Source: Methanolinea mesophila (lineage in GTDB: Archaea; Halobacteriota; Methanomicrobia; Methanomicrobiales; Methanospirillaceae). From it: DNA of 64,000 bases. The translations under genes and the position numbers were made by a program. The DNA is taken from assembly GCF_017873855.1 (NCBI RefSeq), contig NZ_JAGGKR010000001.1, forward strand, positions 1,054,001 to 1,118,000, in the 5' to 3' direction. The notes beneath the pieces were generated by a model. The model made no database searches, was not told the origin of the DNA, and worked only from the letters and a program-made list of their open reading frames with translations. Below, piece after piece: positions 8,527 to 16,904 of the stretch. How positions within the stretch are numbered: position 1 is the first letter of the stretch; every line of letters begins with the position of its first letter.

Positions 8527-9680
8527 AGTATATCGTGATACTCGGAGACGGAATGGCAGATGAACCGCTGCCTGAGCTCGGGGGAAAAACCCCCCTCGAG
8601 TACGCCAGGACTCCCGCCATGGACCGCATTGCCCGGGAAGGGGCATCGGGCCTGTTAAAGACCGTCCCCGACGGGTTCGAGGCGGGGAGCGACATCGCCA
8701 ACCTCTCCATCCTTGGATACGATCCCGCGGCCTGCTATACCGGGAGGGGGCCGCTTGAGGCCCTCTCCATGGGTATCGACCTCCGCGAGCAGGACGTGGC
8801 CTATCGGGCGAACCTGGTGACAATCCGGGACGGGGTGATGGCGGACTTCAACGCGGGGCACATCAGTTCCGCAGAGGGTGCAGCGCTGCTCCACGACCTC
8901 TCTCCCCGGCTTCCCCGGGCCAGGGTCCACGCAGGCATAAGTTACAGGAACCTGCTGGTGGTTCCCGGCGGGGAAGGCGCGGTCACCGTGCCCCCCCACG
9001 ATATCGTCGGCCAGGAGATCGCCCCCCACCTCCCCGCAGGCGGGGACGCGAAACTTCTTGCCGCGGTGATGGAGGAGAGCAGGAGAGTTTTTTCCGGGCA
9101 CCCGGTCAACCAGGCCAGGATCGCCGCCGGAAAACTGCCCGCCACGCAGATCTGGCCCTGGAGCGGAGGAAAGAAACCGGCTCTGACACCGTTCCGGGAA
9201 AAGTACGGCCGATCGGGAGGGATGATCTCCGCGGTCGACCTGCTGAACGGCATCGCGAAAGCGGCGAAGATGGAGGTGGTCTCCGTTCCCGGGGCTACCG
9301 GATACCTGGACACCGACTACCAGGCCAAGGCGCGCTACGCACTCGCCGCCCTGAAGCGGCTGGACTTCATGTATGTCCACGTCGAGGCCCCCGACGAGGC
9401 AGGGCATATGGGGGGCATTGCCGAGAAGATAGAGGCAATCGAGCGGGTTGACGAAATGATCGGCACCATCCTCGAGGAGTTCTACGGGGTTGTGGCAGTG
9501 CTTCCCGATCATCCCACCCCCATCAGGGTCCGGACCCATACCCGCGACCCGGTCCCCTTTGCCATTCGGGGAAGGGAAAAGGACAATACCAGCAGTTTTT
9601 CCGAGAAAGAAGCGGCAAAAGGAAGTTACGGAGTAAGATCCGCTGCAGAGTTCCTCCCCCTCGTATTCGGCGCAAAGTAA
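8523..9680 (+). CDS. apgM: 2,3-bisphosphoglycerate-independent phosphoglycerate mutase, archaeal type
   Basis: Interconverts 3- and 2-phosphoglycerate in gluconeogenesis and glycolysis. The start is set at MKYIVILGDGMADEPL, which holds the first metal-binding aspartate. The GSDIANLSILGYDP segment carries the active-site serine of this alkaline-phosphatase-fold family, and HVEAPDEAGHMG and PDHPTP carry further metal ligands. The 385-residue length is normal for ApgM. It overlaps the upstream stop by four bases. In an autotroph fixing CO2 through Por, this enzyme lies on the route from pyruvate to sugars. Confidence 0.93.
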   Translation: MKYIVILGDGMADEPLPELGGKTPLEYARTPAMDRIAREGASGLLKTVPDGFEAGSDIANLSILGYDPAACYTGRGPLEALSMGIDLREQDVAYRANLVTIRDGVMADFNAGHISSAEGAALLHDLSPRLPRARVHAGISYRNLLVVPGGEGAVTVPPHDIVGQEIAPHLPAGGDAKLLAAVMEESRRVFSGHPVNQARIAAGKLPATQIWPWSGGKKPALTPFREKYGRSGGMISAVDLLNGIAKAAKMEVVSVPGATGYLDTDYQAKARYALAALKRLDFMYVHVEAPDEAGHMGGIAEKIEAIERVDEMIGTILEEFYGVVAVLPDHPTPIRVRTHTRDPVPFAIRGREKDNTSSFSEKEAAKGSYGVRSAAEFLPLVFGAK

Positions 9681-9840
9681 CCTGGAGGCATCAGGCCCGT
9701 GCTTCATCACCGGGATCAGTGGGGGTAACTCTCATCATCTGCCTCCCGGCCCGAATCAAGTGGTCGTCCCGGGGTGATAAAGGTCTGCCGGATGGAGCCC
9801 CCCGGTACACTGCACAAATCATATCAGACGGAGTGATGAT

Positions 9841-10371
9841 ATGACTGGTATGGGAACTCGCAAAAATCTCACCGTAGGCGTCACGGTTAACCTTGAGCAC
9901 TACGAGAACCTGAGGCTGGAGGTCTCCGGCGAGGTGGCGAGCGAGGAGGATGCGAAGGATCTGGTCGCCTACCTGGACCGCATCCTGGGAACGCTGGGCA
10001 GGGGGGATCCCGAGACCGCGAAACGGGTGGACAGCTACCGGGAGCGGGTATTCTTCCGGGAAGGGCCCGCCGTCGACGAACCGGTGGAATGCCAGATCGG
10101 AGTGTGTGCACTCCCGAAAGAGATCGTCCAAGAGGTAATGGAAGCCGGCCCTGTGCCGGAAAAGGTGCCGGCGAAAGAGTCTGCGGCCCTGACGAAGGGT
10201 CCGGCTGAGGAGAAGCCTTCCCTGACGGCACCCGCGAAGGTCTCCGCGGCGAGTGAGTCCGCCGGAGTGACCTGTGAGGAATGCGGGGTCGGGGTTACGC
10301 CGGCGGAGCAGAAGATGAGCCAGCTCTTCACCAGCCGTACCCTCTGCAGGAAGTGCATGAAGAAAACATGA
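9841..10371 (+). CDS. Hypothetical protein with C-terminal zinc-ribbon-like cysteines
   Basis: A 176-residue protein I do not recognise. Residues 1 to about 95 are a compact alpha/beta-looking domain (TVGVTVNLEHYENLRLEVSG). About 50 residues rich in Pro, Ala, Lys and Glu form a linker, and the C-terminus has CEECG and CRKC, which could bind one zinc. The ATG follows a ggagtgat ribosome binding site. The plan of domain, linker and zinc knuckle suggests a nucleic-acid or protein-interaction adaptor, but that is inference. It precedes cdc6 by 46 nt on the same strand. Confidence 0.7.
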   Translation: MTGMGTRKNLTVGVTVNLEHYENLRLEVSGEVASEEDAKDLVAYLDRILGTLGRGDPETAKRVDSYRERVFFREGPAVDEPVECQIGVCALPKEIVQEVMEAGPVPEKVPAKESAALTKGPAEEKPSLTAPAKVSAASESAGVTCEECGVGVTPAEQKMSQLFTSRTLCRKCMKKT

Positions 10372-10417
10372 TACGAAAAAGATCGGCCTGGATTTAGTAT
10401 AAGGGAGCAGAACAAGG

Positions 10418-11542
10418 ATGAAAAAGAACCTGCTGATGTGGGACGAGACCCTGTTCCGGGACCCGGAGGTATTCGAGATCGATTACGTCCCGGAACAGTT
10501 CAACTTCAGGGAGGTCCAGATGCGGGAACTGGCCTTCCAGATACGCCCCGGACTCCGTGGAGGGCGCCCCCTGAACACGATATGCCGGGGGCTCCCCGGG
10601 ACCGGGAAGACCACCAGCGTCAGGAAACTCTTCGAGGAGATCGAAGAGACCACCAAGAAGCTGGTGCCTGTATTGATCAACTGCCAGATCGACAACACCA
10701 AGTTCGCCATATTCTCCCAGATCTACCGCAAGCTCTCCGGGCATCTCCCCCCTTCATCCGGGACTTCGTTCAAACAGGTCTTCGATGCCGTGGCACGGAT
10801 GCTCCAGAAAGAGGAGACGGTGCTCCTGGTGGCGCTCGACGATGCTAACTACCTTTTCTACGAGAATGAGATCAACCGGGTGCTCTACACCCTGCTCCGC
10901 TCCCACGAGGCCTATCCCGGCACCAGGATCGGGGTGATCGTGATCATCAGCGACCTCGACGTCGACCTCACCGCGACGGTGGACGCCAGGGTGTCCTCGG
11001 TCTTCCGCCCCACAGAGATCTACTTCCCTCCCTACGGGGAGGATGAAGTACGGGATATCCTGCACGAACGGGTGCTCCAGGGGCTCTACCCCGGGTGCCT
11101 CTCAGAGGAGATGTTCTCCCTGGTGGTAACCCAGACCCAGAAGAGCGGGGACCTCCGGGTGGGGATCGACCTCCTGAAGCGGGCGGCGCTTAACGCGGAG
11201 AAGCAGGCGCGGAGGAACATCGAGAAGGAAGACATCTGTAAGGCGTACGATGTCTCCCGCTACCTTCACCTGGGCTTCTCGGTGCGCAGCTTAAAAGACG
11301 AGGAGAAAGCGCTTCTTCGGGCACTCGCCGAGCTCGCGGCCCGCGAAGGGGAGATGAACGCGGGAGAGGTATTCCGTACTATCAAGGATCGGATCGGCGT
11401 AGGATACACCAGGTTTTACGAAATGGTAAAAAAACTGGACGCGATGCGCCTGATAGACCTTGAATACCGGGAAGGAAAGGGAAGGACCCGGGTAATCAGT
11501 CTCCGGTACGAGCCGGCAAAGATACTCGAATACCTTTCTTAA
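10418..11542 (+). CDS. cdc6: Orc1/Cdc6-type replication initiator ATPase
   Basis: AAA+ origin-binding protein of 374 residues. Walker A is GLPGTGKTTS, Walker B is LLVALDDANYL, a sensor-1-like IISDLD follows, and the arginine region is ARVSSVFRP. The C-terminal third forms the winged-helix domain (GVGYTRFYEMVKKLDAM). Family members bind origin recognition boxes and load MCM. I looked for such boxes in the flanks (9681-9840, 10372-10417 and 11543-11617) and saw none, so this may be a paralogue not sitting at an origin. Confidence 0.88.
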   Translation: MKKNLLMWDETLFRDPEVFEIDYVPEQFNFREVQMRELAFQIRPGLRGGRPLNTICRGLPGTGKTTSVRKLFEEIEETTKKLVPVLINCQIDNTKFAIFSQIYRKLSGHLPPSSGTSFKQVFDAVARMLQKEETVLLVALDDANYLFYENEINRVLYTLLRSHEAYPGTRIGVIVIISDLDVDLTATVDARVSSVFRPTEIYFPPYGEDEVRDILHERVLQGLYPGCLSEEMFSLVVTQTQKSGDLRVGIDLLKRAALNAEKQARRNIEKEDICKAYDVSRYLHLGFSVRSLKDEEKALLRALAELAAREGEMNAGEVFRTIKDRIGVGYTRFYEMVKKLDAMRLIDLEYREGKGRTRVISLRYEPAKILEYLS

Positions 11543-11617
11543 GTTATTTATTTACATTCGTTTGACAAAAAATATGTATTCCGCTACCATGTTGTATTGG
11601 TAAAGGGGGTATTTCAT

Positions 11618-12565
11618 GTGCTCAGCGTAAACGAACTTGCACTCGAAATTTTCGAAAACCTGGCAGAATATGCCGAGGAATTCAATGCTGCCTACCACGA
11701 GCTGGACAACGGAGCCCGGATTGTTGACTGCGGCGTGAGCGTAAAAGGTGGATATGCCGCGGGGAGAGCATTTACCGAGATCTGCATGGGCGGCCTTGGT
11801 GAGGTCAATTTCCGGATGGGCCACATCGGCGACTATCCTATGACCTTTATCGACGTCTTCACCGACTTCCCGGCGATCTCGTGTCTCGGAGCCCAGAAGG
11901 CAGGATGGACGGTAAAGCATAACAACTACTTCGCGATGGGAAGCGGCCCGGCAAGGGCGCTCTCGCTCAAGCCCAAGCACACCTATGAAGTCATCGAGTA
12001 CGAAGACGACTTCGACTCCGCGGTGATCGCGCTGGAGAGCGACCATCTCCCCAACCAGGAGGTAATGGCAAAGATCGCGGAAGAGGCAGGGGTCGATGTG
12101 GCCAACGTCTGTGCGGTGGTGGCCCCCACGGCATCACTCGTAGGTTCGATCCAGGTGGCAGGAAGGTGCGTGGAGACCGCCATCTACAAGCTGAACGAGC
12201 TCGGGTTCGATACCAAGAAGATCACCGCCGGGTTCGGGACCGCCCCCGTGCCACCGGTAAAGAAGGACGCAACCCGGGCGATGGGCACGACCAACGACGC
12301 CACGATCTACCACGGCCGGATCATGCTCACCATGAAGGCCCCCGAGATCAAGGACTACCTGGACAGGATCCCGAGCAACAAGTCGAAGGGTTATGGAAAG
12401 CCGTTTTATGATATCTTCAAGGAAGCGAACTTCGACTTCTACCAGATCGATACCTCGCTCTTCTCGCCCGCGGAAGTGGTGATCAACGAGCTTACCGAGG
12501 GCAAGGTATACCACGTCGGCGCGGTGAACCCCGAAGTGACCCTCAAGTCCTTCGGTCTGATCTAA
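11618..12565 (+). CDS. mch: Methenyltetrahydromethanopterin cyclohydrolase
   Basis: Third step of CO2 reduction to methane: reversible cyclisation of N5-formyl-H4MPT to methenyl-H4MPT. The sequence is Mch throughout (CMGGLGEVNFRMGHIGDYP, then FGTAPVPPV). The start is a GTG at 11618 giving LSVNELALEIFENL, with a good gggggt ribosome binding site 7 nt before it. A TTG at 11597 is in frame but would include that site in the coding region. The 315-residue length is normal. It appears to stand alone between cdc6 and a methyltransferase gene. Confidence 0.95.
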   Translation: MLSVNELALEIFENLAEYAEEFNAAYHELDNGARIVDCGVSVKGGYAAGRAFTEICMGGLGEVNFRMGHIGDYPMTFIDVFTDFPAISCLGAQKAGWTVKHNNYFAMGSGPARALSLKPKHTYEVIEYEDDFDSAVIALESDHLPNQEVMAKIAEEAGVDVANVCAVVAPTASLVGSIQVAGRCVETAIYKLNELGFDTKKITAGFGTAPVPPVKKDATRAMGTTNDATIYHGRIMLTMKAPEIKDYLDRIPSNKSKGYGKPFYDIFKEANFDFYQIDTSLFSPAEVVINELTEGKVYHVGAVNPEVTLKSFGLI

Positions 12566-12599
12566 TACCTTTTTTATTCCTATTTTCCAGAACGTAACT

Positions 12600-13385
12600 A
12601 TGCCCCCGTTCCGCGACGCCTGGGATACCGGATACCGTACCAGGGGAAGGGTCTGGGGGGGGAGCCCGGGACTCGTCCCGGAACTCCCGGCAGAAGGCCG
12701 GATTCTGGAACTGGGCTGCGGTGACGGAAAAACCCTTTCGTTCCTGGTCGCTGCCCCTGCCATTTCACAGGCAGATACCCCCGTCTCAACTACCGCTCCC
12801 CCCAGTGAATATCCCGAATTAGGCCAGGACAGAGAACTTCGGGCCCCGGCCGGAGAACTACCCAGGTCACCGCTGTTAAAAGGAGATCAGATCCCTGTCA
12901 CGATGGTCTCAAACGGAAACCCTGTGGAAATAGTCGGGGCTGATTTCTCGCGCGAGGCACTCCGGCTCTGTAGGGCAAGATCAACTTTTAGATCGGTGCG
13001 TTTCGTCGCTGCCGATGCAAGGTGCCTCCCGTTCCGGGACGGAATATTCTCCCTCGTGCTGATGCTCCACGTCGCAGGGCATGTCACAAAACGGGGAAGA
13101 GAGGCCGTGGCCCGCGAAGCGTCGAGGGTCCTCACGCCGGAAGGAGAGCTGTATTTCGCAGGATTTGCCCGGGGAGACATGCGGGAAGGAAAGGGACCCG
13201 AAATTGAGCCGCACACCTTCCGGAGAAATGACGGGACCATAACCCACTATTTCACCGAAGATGAGGTGAGAGAACTCTTTTCGTCGCTCGACCCTGTCAG
13301 GGTGGAGACCCGGAAATGGGAGCTCCGGGTCAGGGGGCTCTCCCACCCCCGGGCGGAGATAAACGCTTATTTTAAAAAAGATTGA
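12600..13385 (+). CDS. Class I SAM-dependent methyltransferase with an internal insertion
   Basis: A Rossmann-fold methyltransferase of 261 residues. Motif I is ILELGCGDGKTL (residues about 35-46), motif II is IVGADFSREAL, motif III is RFVAADARCLPF, and the post-motif helix is FSLVLMLHVAGHV. About 60 residues separate motif I from motif II, roughly 45 more than usual; the added stretch is rich in Pro, Glu and Ser and probably forms a surface loop. The substrate is unknown. It follows mch by 34 nt on the same strand and may be transcribed with it. Confidence 0.75.
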   Translation: MPPFRDAWDTGYRTRGRVWGGSPGLVPELPAEGRILELGCGDGKTLSFLVAAPAISQADTPVSTTAPPSEYPELGQDRELRAPAGELPRSPLLKGDQIPVTMVSNGNPVEIVGADFSREALRLCRARSTFRSVRFVAADARCLPFRDGIFSLVLMLHVAGHVTKRGREAVAREASRVLTPEGELYFAGFARGDMREGKGPEIEPHTFRRNDGTITHYFTEDEVRELFSSLDPVRVETRKWELRVRGLSHPRAEINAYFKKD

Positions 13386-13432
13386 GCCAAAGCCCGCGGG
13401 CGGACATGCCCGGCTTCCTGCCCGGAATCAAC

Positions 13433-13442
13433 AATATTAATA
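13433..13442 (+). promoter_or_regulatory. TATA box of the tRNA-Val gene
   Basis: An aatattaata element is centred about 34 nt before the first tRNA base, the expected distance for an archaeal promoter that starts transcription a few bases upstream of the mature 5' end. Confidence 0.5.
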
Positions 13443-13471
13443 CCCACAGGGGCGACATTATCAGGCAGCGT

Positions 13472-13545
13472 GGGCCCGTGGTCTAGTCGGTTATGACGTC
13501 GCCCTTACACGGCGGAGGTCGCCGGTTCGAATCCGGCCGAGCCCA
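13472..13545 (+). tRNA. tRNA-Val (anticodon UAC)
   Basis: A 74-nt cloverleaf. The acceptor 5' arm is gggcccg, the anticodon loop is cttacac with anticodon TAC (valine, GUA), the T arm is gccgg-ttcgaat-ccggc, and the discriminator is A. CCA is not encoded. One acceptor pair is a mismatch: C at position 5 (13476) faces A (13540), while the other six pairs are Watson-Crick. No intron is present. Confidence 0.95.
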
Positions 13546-13565
13546 TCCGTTTCTCGCAGCATTGT

Positions 13566-14726
13566 TCACTTCCCCATCGCAATCTTCCGCATCAGTGCCA
13601 TGATCCCGGGGGGAACGTCCTTCCGCGGTTTGATGCCGAACGGTCCGGCCTCGAGCGGGTTCGAATCGAACATCTCTTTATTGAGCCGGTCGCTGATCTC
13701 GCCGAAGATCCTTTTGTACGCAACGCAGTGGGGGTCGACCCCACTGATCAATCCTTCGGTGGGGGCTATGGCGTTGTAAGGACACCCGCCACGACAATAC
13801 CTGATGTGCGGGCAGGCCCCGCACTCCCTATCGACATAATCGGAATATTCGCGCATCAGCCTGCCCGGAGGGGAGTCGGCCAGCTCATCCGCGGTGGGGC
13901 GGTCCCGGACATTGCCCATCACCCATTCGGGCATCCCCACGAACCGGTAACAGGGATAGATGCTGCCGTCCGGCCCGATGGCGAAGGTGTTCCCCATGCA
14001 GTCGGCAAAGGTGCACACGTTCCCTCTCCGGGTGATGACACACCGAACCAGGTCGTTGATATTCATCACCTCGATCTCGTCCAGGTGTTCGAGGGCCTCC
14101 TCAAGCAGGTACACGAGGAGGTCCCCGTACGCTTCCGGCGCGAGGGCCCATCTGCGGGGGTTATCGTCGCGGAGCGACGGCAGGGCAGGGTGGAGCTTGA
14201 GGACGAACCCGTTCTCCATGAAAAACCGGAATATCTCCCGCCTGTACTGCACCGAGTACGAGGTGAAGGTGCAGATGAACCGGACCTCGAGACCGTTCTT
14301 GGTGGCCACCCGGTATCCCTTCATCGTCTTCTCGAAATACCCGTCTCCCCTCTGCACATCGTTGATCTCCTCGGGCCCGTCGATACTTGAACCGAGGGGG
14401 ACATGATACTCCGCGAGGATACGGGCGAGCTCGGGGGTCATTCTCCAGAGGTTGGTCTGCATGGCGAACGAGGGCTTCATGTGGGCAAGTCCGTTGGAGA
14501 GGAGGGGGAGTGCCTCCCGGTAGAACTCCGGACCCGCGAGGAGCGGCTCGCCGCCATGGAACGTGATGGTGACAGGCTCGTTACGGAAATCCTTGAGCCA
14601 CTCCACCACCTCCTTCACCGTGTCGATGCTCATGACCGGGGAGCCTTCCTCACTGCTCCAGCAGTAATGGCACCGGGAAGGACACCCCAGGGTGGGGATG
14701 AGCATGATGTGGAAGGGGGTCTTCAT
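13566..14726 (-). CDS. Radical SAM/SPASM protein, probable peptide-modifying enzyme
   Basis: A radical SAM enzyme of 386 residues. The SAM-cluster motif is CPSRCHYC near residue 15, and FHGGEPLL is the SAM-contacting GGE motif. A SPASM region with auxiliary-cluster cysteines follows (CTFADC, YPCYRF, then CGACPHIRYCRGGCPYN). This layout is that of anaerobic sulfatase-maturase and peptide-maturase enzymes, and it resembles the methanogen family typified by Mhun_1560. The natural substrate is unknown. I searched the flanks (13386-13471 and 14727-14925) for a short Cys-rich precursor peptide and found none. It is a single gene on the minus strand. Confidence 0.82.
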   Translation of the reverse strand: MKTPFHIMLIPTLGCPSRCHYCWSSEEGSPVMSIDTVKEVVEWLKDFRNEPVTITFHGGEPLLAGPEFYREALPLLSNGLAHMKPSFAMQTNLWRMTPELARILAEYHVPLGSSIDGPEEINDVQRGDGYFEKTMKGYRVATKNGLEVRFICTFTSYSVQYRREIFRFFMENGFVLKLHPALPSLRDDNPRRWALAPEAYGDLLVYLLEEALEHLDEIEVMNINDLVRCVITRRGNVCTFADCMGNTFAIGPDGSIYPCYRFVGMPEWVMGNVRDRPTADELADSPPGRLMREYSDYVDRECGACPHIRYCRGGCPYNAIAPTEGLISGVDPHCVAYKRIFGEISDRLNKEMFDSNPLEAGPFGIKPRKDVPPGIMALMRKIAMGK

Positions 14727-14925
14727 TAATCAATGAATTTTAGGCCGCCCTCCACGATTAATGCTTGCGTCCCGCACCGCCAGGCCTTGAGAGGGCTGTT
14801 TGAAATTCTCCCTGAATGAGCCGGTTCAGGGAATTGAACATAAAAATTCCGGCTTTTTAGACTTCCTTTAAGTCGGCCTCAGTGACAGATCAGGGAACCT
14901 GGAAAAACGCCAAAAATTTAAAAGA

Positions 14926-15921
14926 TTATGGAAGGGGCGCCGGATATGAGGTGTTGACCCCAGTAATCTCGTTGAGGTAGACTCCGGACCCGACCCACCA
15001 GGTCTCGTCGACCGGAAGGACATACCCGATCTTCATCTCGATCAGGTTGTTGTCGTCAGGGTTCGGCCACATGAATACCACGTACCCCCCGCCGTCCGCG
15101 GCGGTGTGTGCCAGGGCACGGATGACCTCCATTCCGAACGGGCCCTGGTACCCGGATAAATCCTTCCCGATCTTTTCCGGGATGTAGGGGTGAGCAAGGA
15201 GGGTGCCGTTATAATCGTAGGCGTAAAGATAGTGACCTTTCGCATCGACAAACCTACCGGACTTGTTCGAGATTTCCAAAAACGCTGCGTCTTTTCCATT
15301 CATTTGCCCATAGGCCACCCCCTTTTCAACGAGATCGATCATCTCCGCTACCGGTCCTGGAACCTGGTCCGCCCCTTCAAGGTCGGAGAAATATATCCCT
15401 GATCCTATCCACCAGTCCTCACCAGCCGGAGAGGCGAACCCGATCTTGGGGACGTAAGAATCCCGTGCCGCTTCGTCGATTACCCCACCCTCAGGAGCAG
15501 GATAAAGATATGCGAAAAATCCCCCGCCGTTCGAAGCGGTGTACTCACCGATCCTGATCACCGGAAGACCACGTATATCGGTGAAGTTATTCCTGTTCTG
15601 TCCCACTTCATCGGATTGGTACGGGTGGGCAAGGAGGATGCCATTGTCGTCATAGGCATAGACGTACACGTCTCCATGGGAGAACATCCCCTCTTTTTTG
15701 GAGAATTCGATAAGCGCGGCGTCCTTACCCACGGAGTGCGCATATGCCGAGGCGTTCTCCACGAGGTCCCTGAGCTGGCCGGGGGAGTACCGGGGGTGCT
15801 CACTCCCGGTCTGGCCTGCAGGGGTATCGGGAACGGTGCCTGGACTGCCGCTGCACCCTGCGGACCACGCGGCACCGATGACAAGGAGAATCAGAGTTCC
15901 CGTAAAAAAATATCCCTTCAT
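14926..15921 (-). CDS. Lipoprotein with two tandem Cache sensor domains
   Basis: A secreted lipoprotein of 331 residues starting at MKGYFFTGTL; the open frame continues upstream, but this Met gives a proper signal peptide with lipobox WSAGC. Two homologous single-Cache modules follow, about residues 45-175 and 185-320. Each has a DAALIEFSKKEG / DAAFLEISNKSG helix, a YVYAYDDNG / YLYAYDYNG strand, an LLAHPY turn and a WWIGSG / WWVGSG end. Cache modules bind small ligands outside the cell. There is no membrane helix or signalling domain after them, so it would act as a binding lipoprotein. Confidence 0.82.
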   Translation of the reverse strand: MKGYFFTGTLILLVIGAAWSAGCSGSPGTVPDTPAGQTGSEHPRYSPGQLRDLVENASAYAHSVGKDAALIEFSKKEGMFSHGDVYVYAYDDNGILLAHPYQSDEVGQNRNNFTDIRGLPVIRIGEYTASNGGGFFAYLYPAPEGGVIDEAARDSYVPKIGFASPAGEDWWIGSGIYFSDLEGADQVPGPVAEMIDLVEKGVAYGQMNGKDAAFLEISNKSGRFVDAKGHYLYAYDYNGTLLAHPYIPEKIGKDLSGYQGPFGMEVIRALAHTAADGGGYVVFMWPNPDDNNLIEMKIGYVLPVDETWWVGSGVYLNEITGVNTSYPAPLP

Positions 15922-15986
15922 GGAAAAATTTTGGACGAATCTTGGGAAAAACAGATCGAAACGCAAACGGGTATACTGCCGTCAGG

Positions 15987-16133
15987 TTATCCCTGTTTCT
16001 TCGGCCTGACCTCTTTCTTCTCCGCACCGCACCGATCACACCGGTAACGGTATTCGATAACGTTCGAGGAAAACTGTGAAGAGGAAGAGATCTTCTTCCA
16101 CCGGTGGCTGCCGAGCCTGCACAAAAAATTCAT
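15987..16133 (-). CDS. Small zinc-ribbon-like protein (48 residues)
   Basis: Found by reading the gap on the minus strand. The frame encodes 48 residues starting MNFLCRLGSHRWKK and containing YRCDRCGAEKKEV, ending in taa at 15987. The first Cys with a nearby His and the CDRCG pair could form one zinc site, as in short proteins of the form CRLxGHKW...CxRCG (DUF1660-like). It lies 34 nt after the TPR gene and 65 nt before the Cache lipoprotein gene, all on the minus strand. The ribosome binding site is weak. The function is unknown. Confidence 0.6.
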   Translation of the reverse strand: MNFLCRLGSHRWKKISSSSQFSSNVIEYRYRCDRCGAEKKEVRPKKQG

Positions 16134-16167
16134 GAAACGGTACCGGGACCGTGCCAAGACCGGGCCG

Positions 16168-16410
16168 TTACCTCAACCCCTTTTTTTCTTTCAGCCCGAC
16201 AATGGTACGGTTCACCATCTTCGCTTCTTCGGTCTTGCCCATCTTCATAAGGGCCAGGCCCATGTTGTTCCAGGCCTCGAGGTATTCCGGGTCCAGCGAA
16301 AGTGCCTGGGCATAACATTTGATCGCATTCTCGTACTCCCCCCGCTTGAAATAATCGTTCCCTGCATCTTTCCACATTTCAGGCGTTTTAGCACTTCCGT
16401 TCGGAGTCAT
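16168..16410 (-). CDS. Short TPR-repeat protein
   Basis: An 80-residue protein with two tetratricopeptide motifs: WKDAGNDYFKRGEYENAIKC and ALSLDPEYLEAWNNMGLALM. Such repeats mediate protein binding. The open frame extends to 16569 through a GTG, but the extra 53 residues have no family character. A TATA box at 16458-16465 would start transcription inside that extension, so the ATG at 16410 is chosen. It may be co-transcribed with the small zinc-ribbon gene downstream. Confidence 0.65.
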   Translation of the reverse strand: MTPNGSAKTPEMWKDAGNDYFKRGEYENAIKCYAQALSLDPEYLEAWNNMGLALMKMGKTEEAKMVNRTIVGLKEKKGLR

Positions 16411-16457
16411 ATCAGGTGTTGTCGGCGAACCTCGTATCGGTACTATGTCGGTCCTTT

Positions 16458-16465
16458 CATATAAG
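16458..16465 (-). promoter_or_regulatory. TATA box upstream of the TPR gene
   Basis: The reverse strand reads cttatatg, about 51 nt before the ATG at 16410. The predicted start near 16437 leaves a leader of about 27 nt and supports the short form of the TPR protein. Confidence 0.45.
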
Positions 16466-16904
16466 AATTGCCGGGAATCGCCCGAAACAACAAATCCGGC
16501 AATGAAACGCGACCAGGAATAATCTCCCACCCATTGACATGCAAAATCCCTGTATTTTCTTCCAAACACCTGAAGAGTCCTGGTGCGTCAGACGCATCAA
16601 AAAAGATGCAGAAATAACCATTTTCAAAGTGTTGGTTTATATACTGGATGACAAAAGTGAAGGTGTTGGTGCACCGGTTCCGCGGGCGACGCAGGCCTGA
16701 AAAAAGCACTATACAATCAAGGTGGCATCAATATAGGCAGTACTCCAGACTTAGCATGACGGGGCGGTTCCCGGTACACCACATTCAGATAATACATACT
16801 GATAAAAAATGTATCGGATCTAATCGGGTGCCGCTTTGCCCCCCGATCCTTTATCTTCTCATTTTGCGTGAGAATTTCGAAATTAAAGAGTTATAGGTTT
16901 CCAA
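16466..16904. other. AT-richer non-coding stretch
   Basis: No gene could be supported. The base composition is visibly AT-richer than the neighbouring genes. A TATA-like tttatata lies near 16636, followed by an 82-codon open frame (16648-16896) without a ribosome binding site, with poor composition and no recognisable motif. The region may hold the remains of deleted sequence. Confidence 0.4.

Noticed and set aside
9681-11617. Replication origin near cdc6
   Set aside because: No long AT-rich gap and no repeated origin-recognition-box-like motif was seen in the gaps around the gene.
16648-16896. 82-codon frame after a tttatata element
   Set aside because: TATA is only about 10 nt away, the residues look random, and the region is AT-rich with no homology I can recognise.
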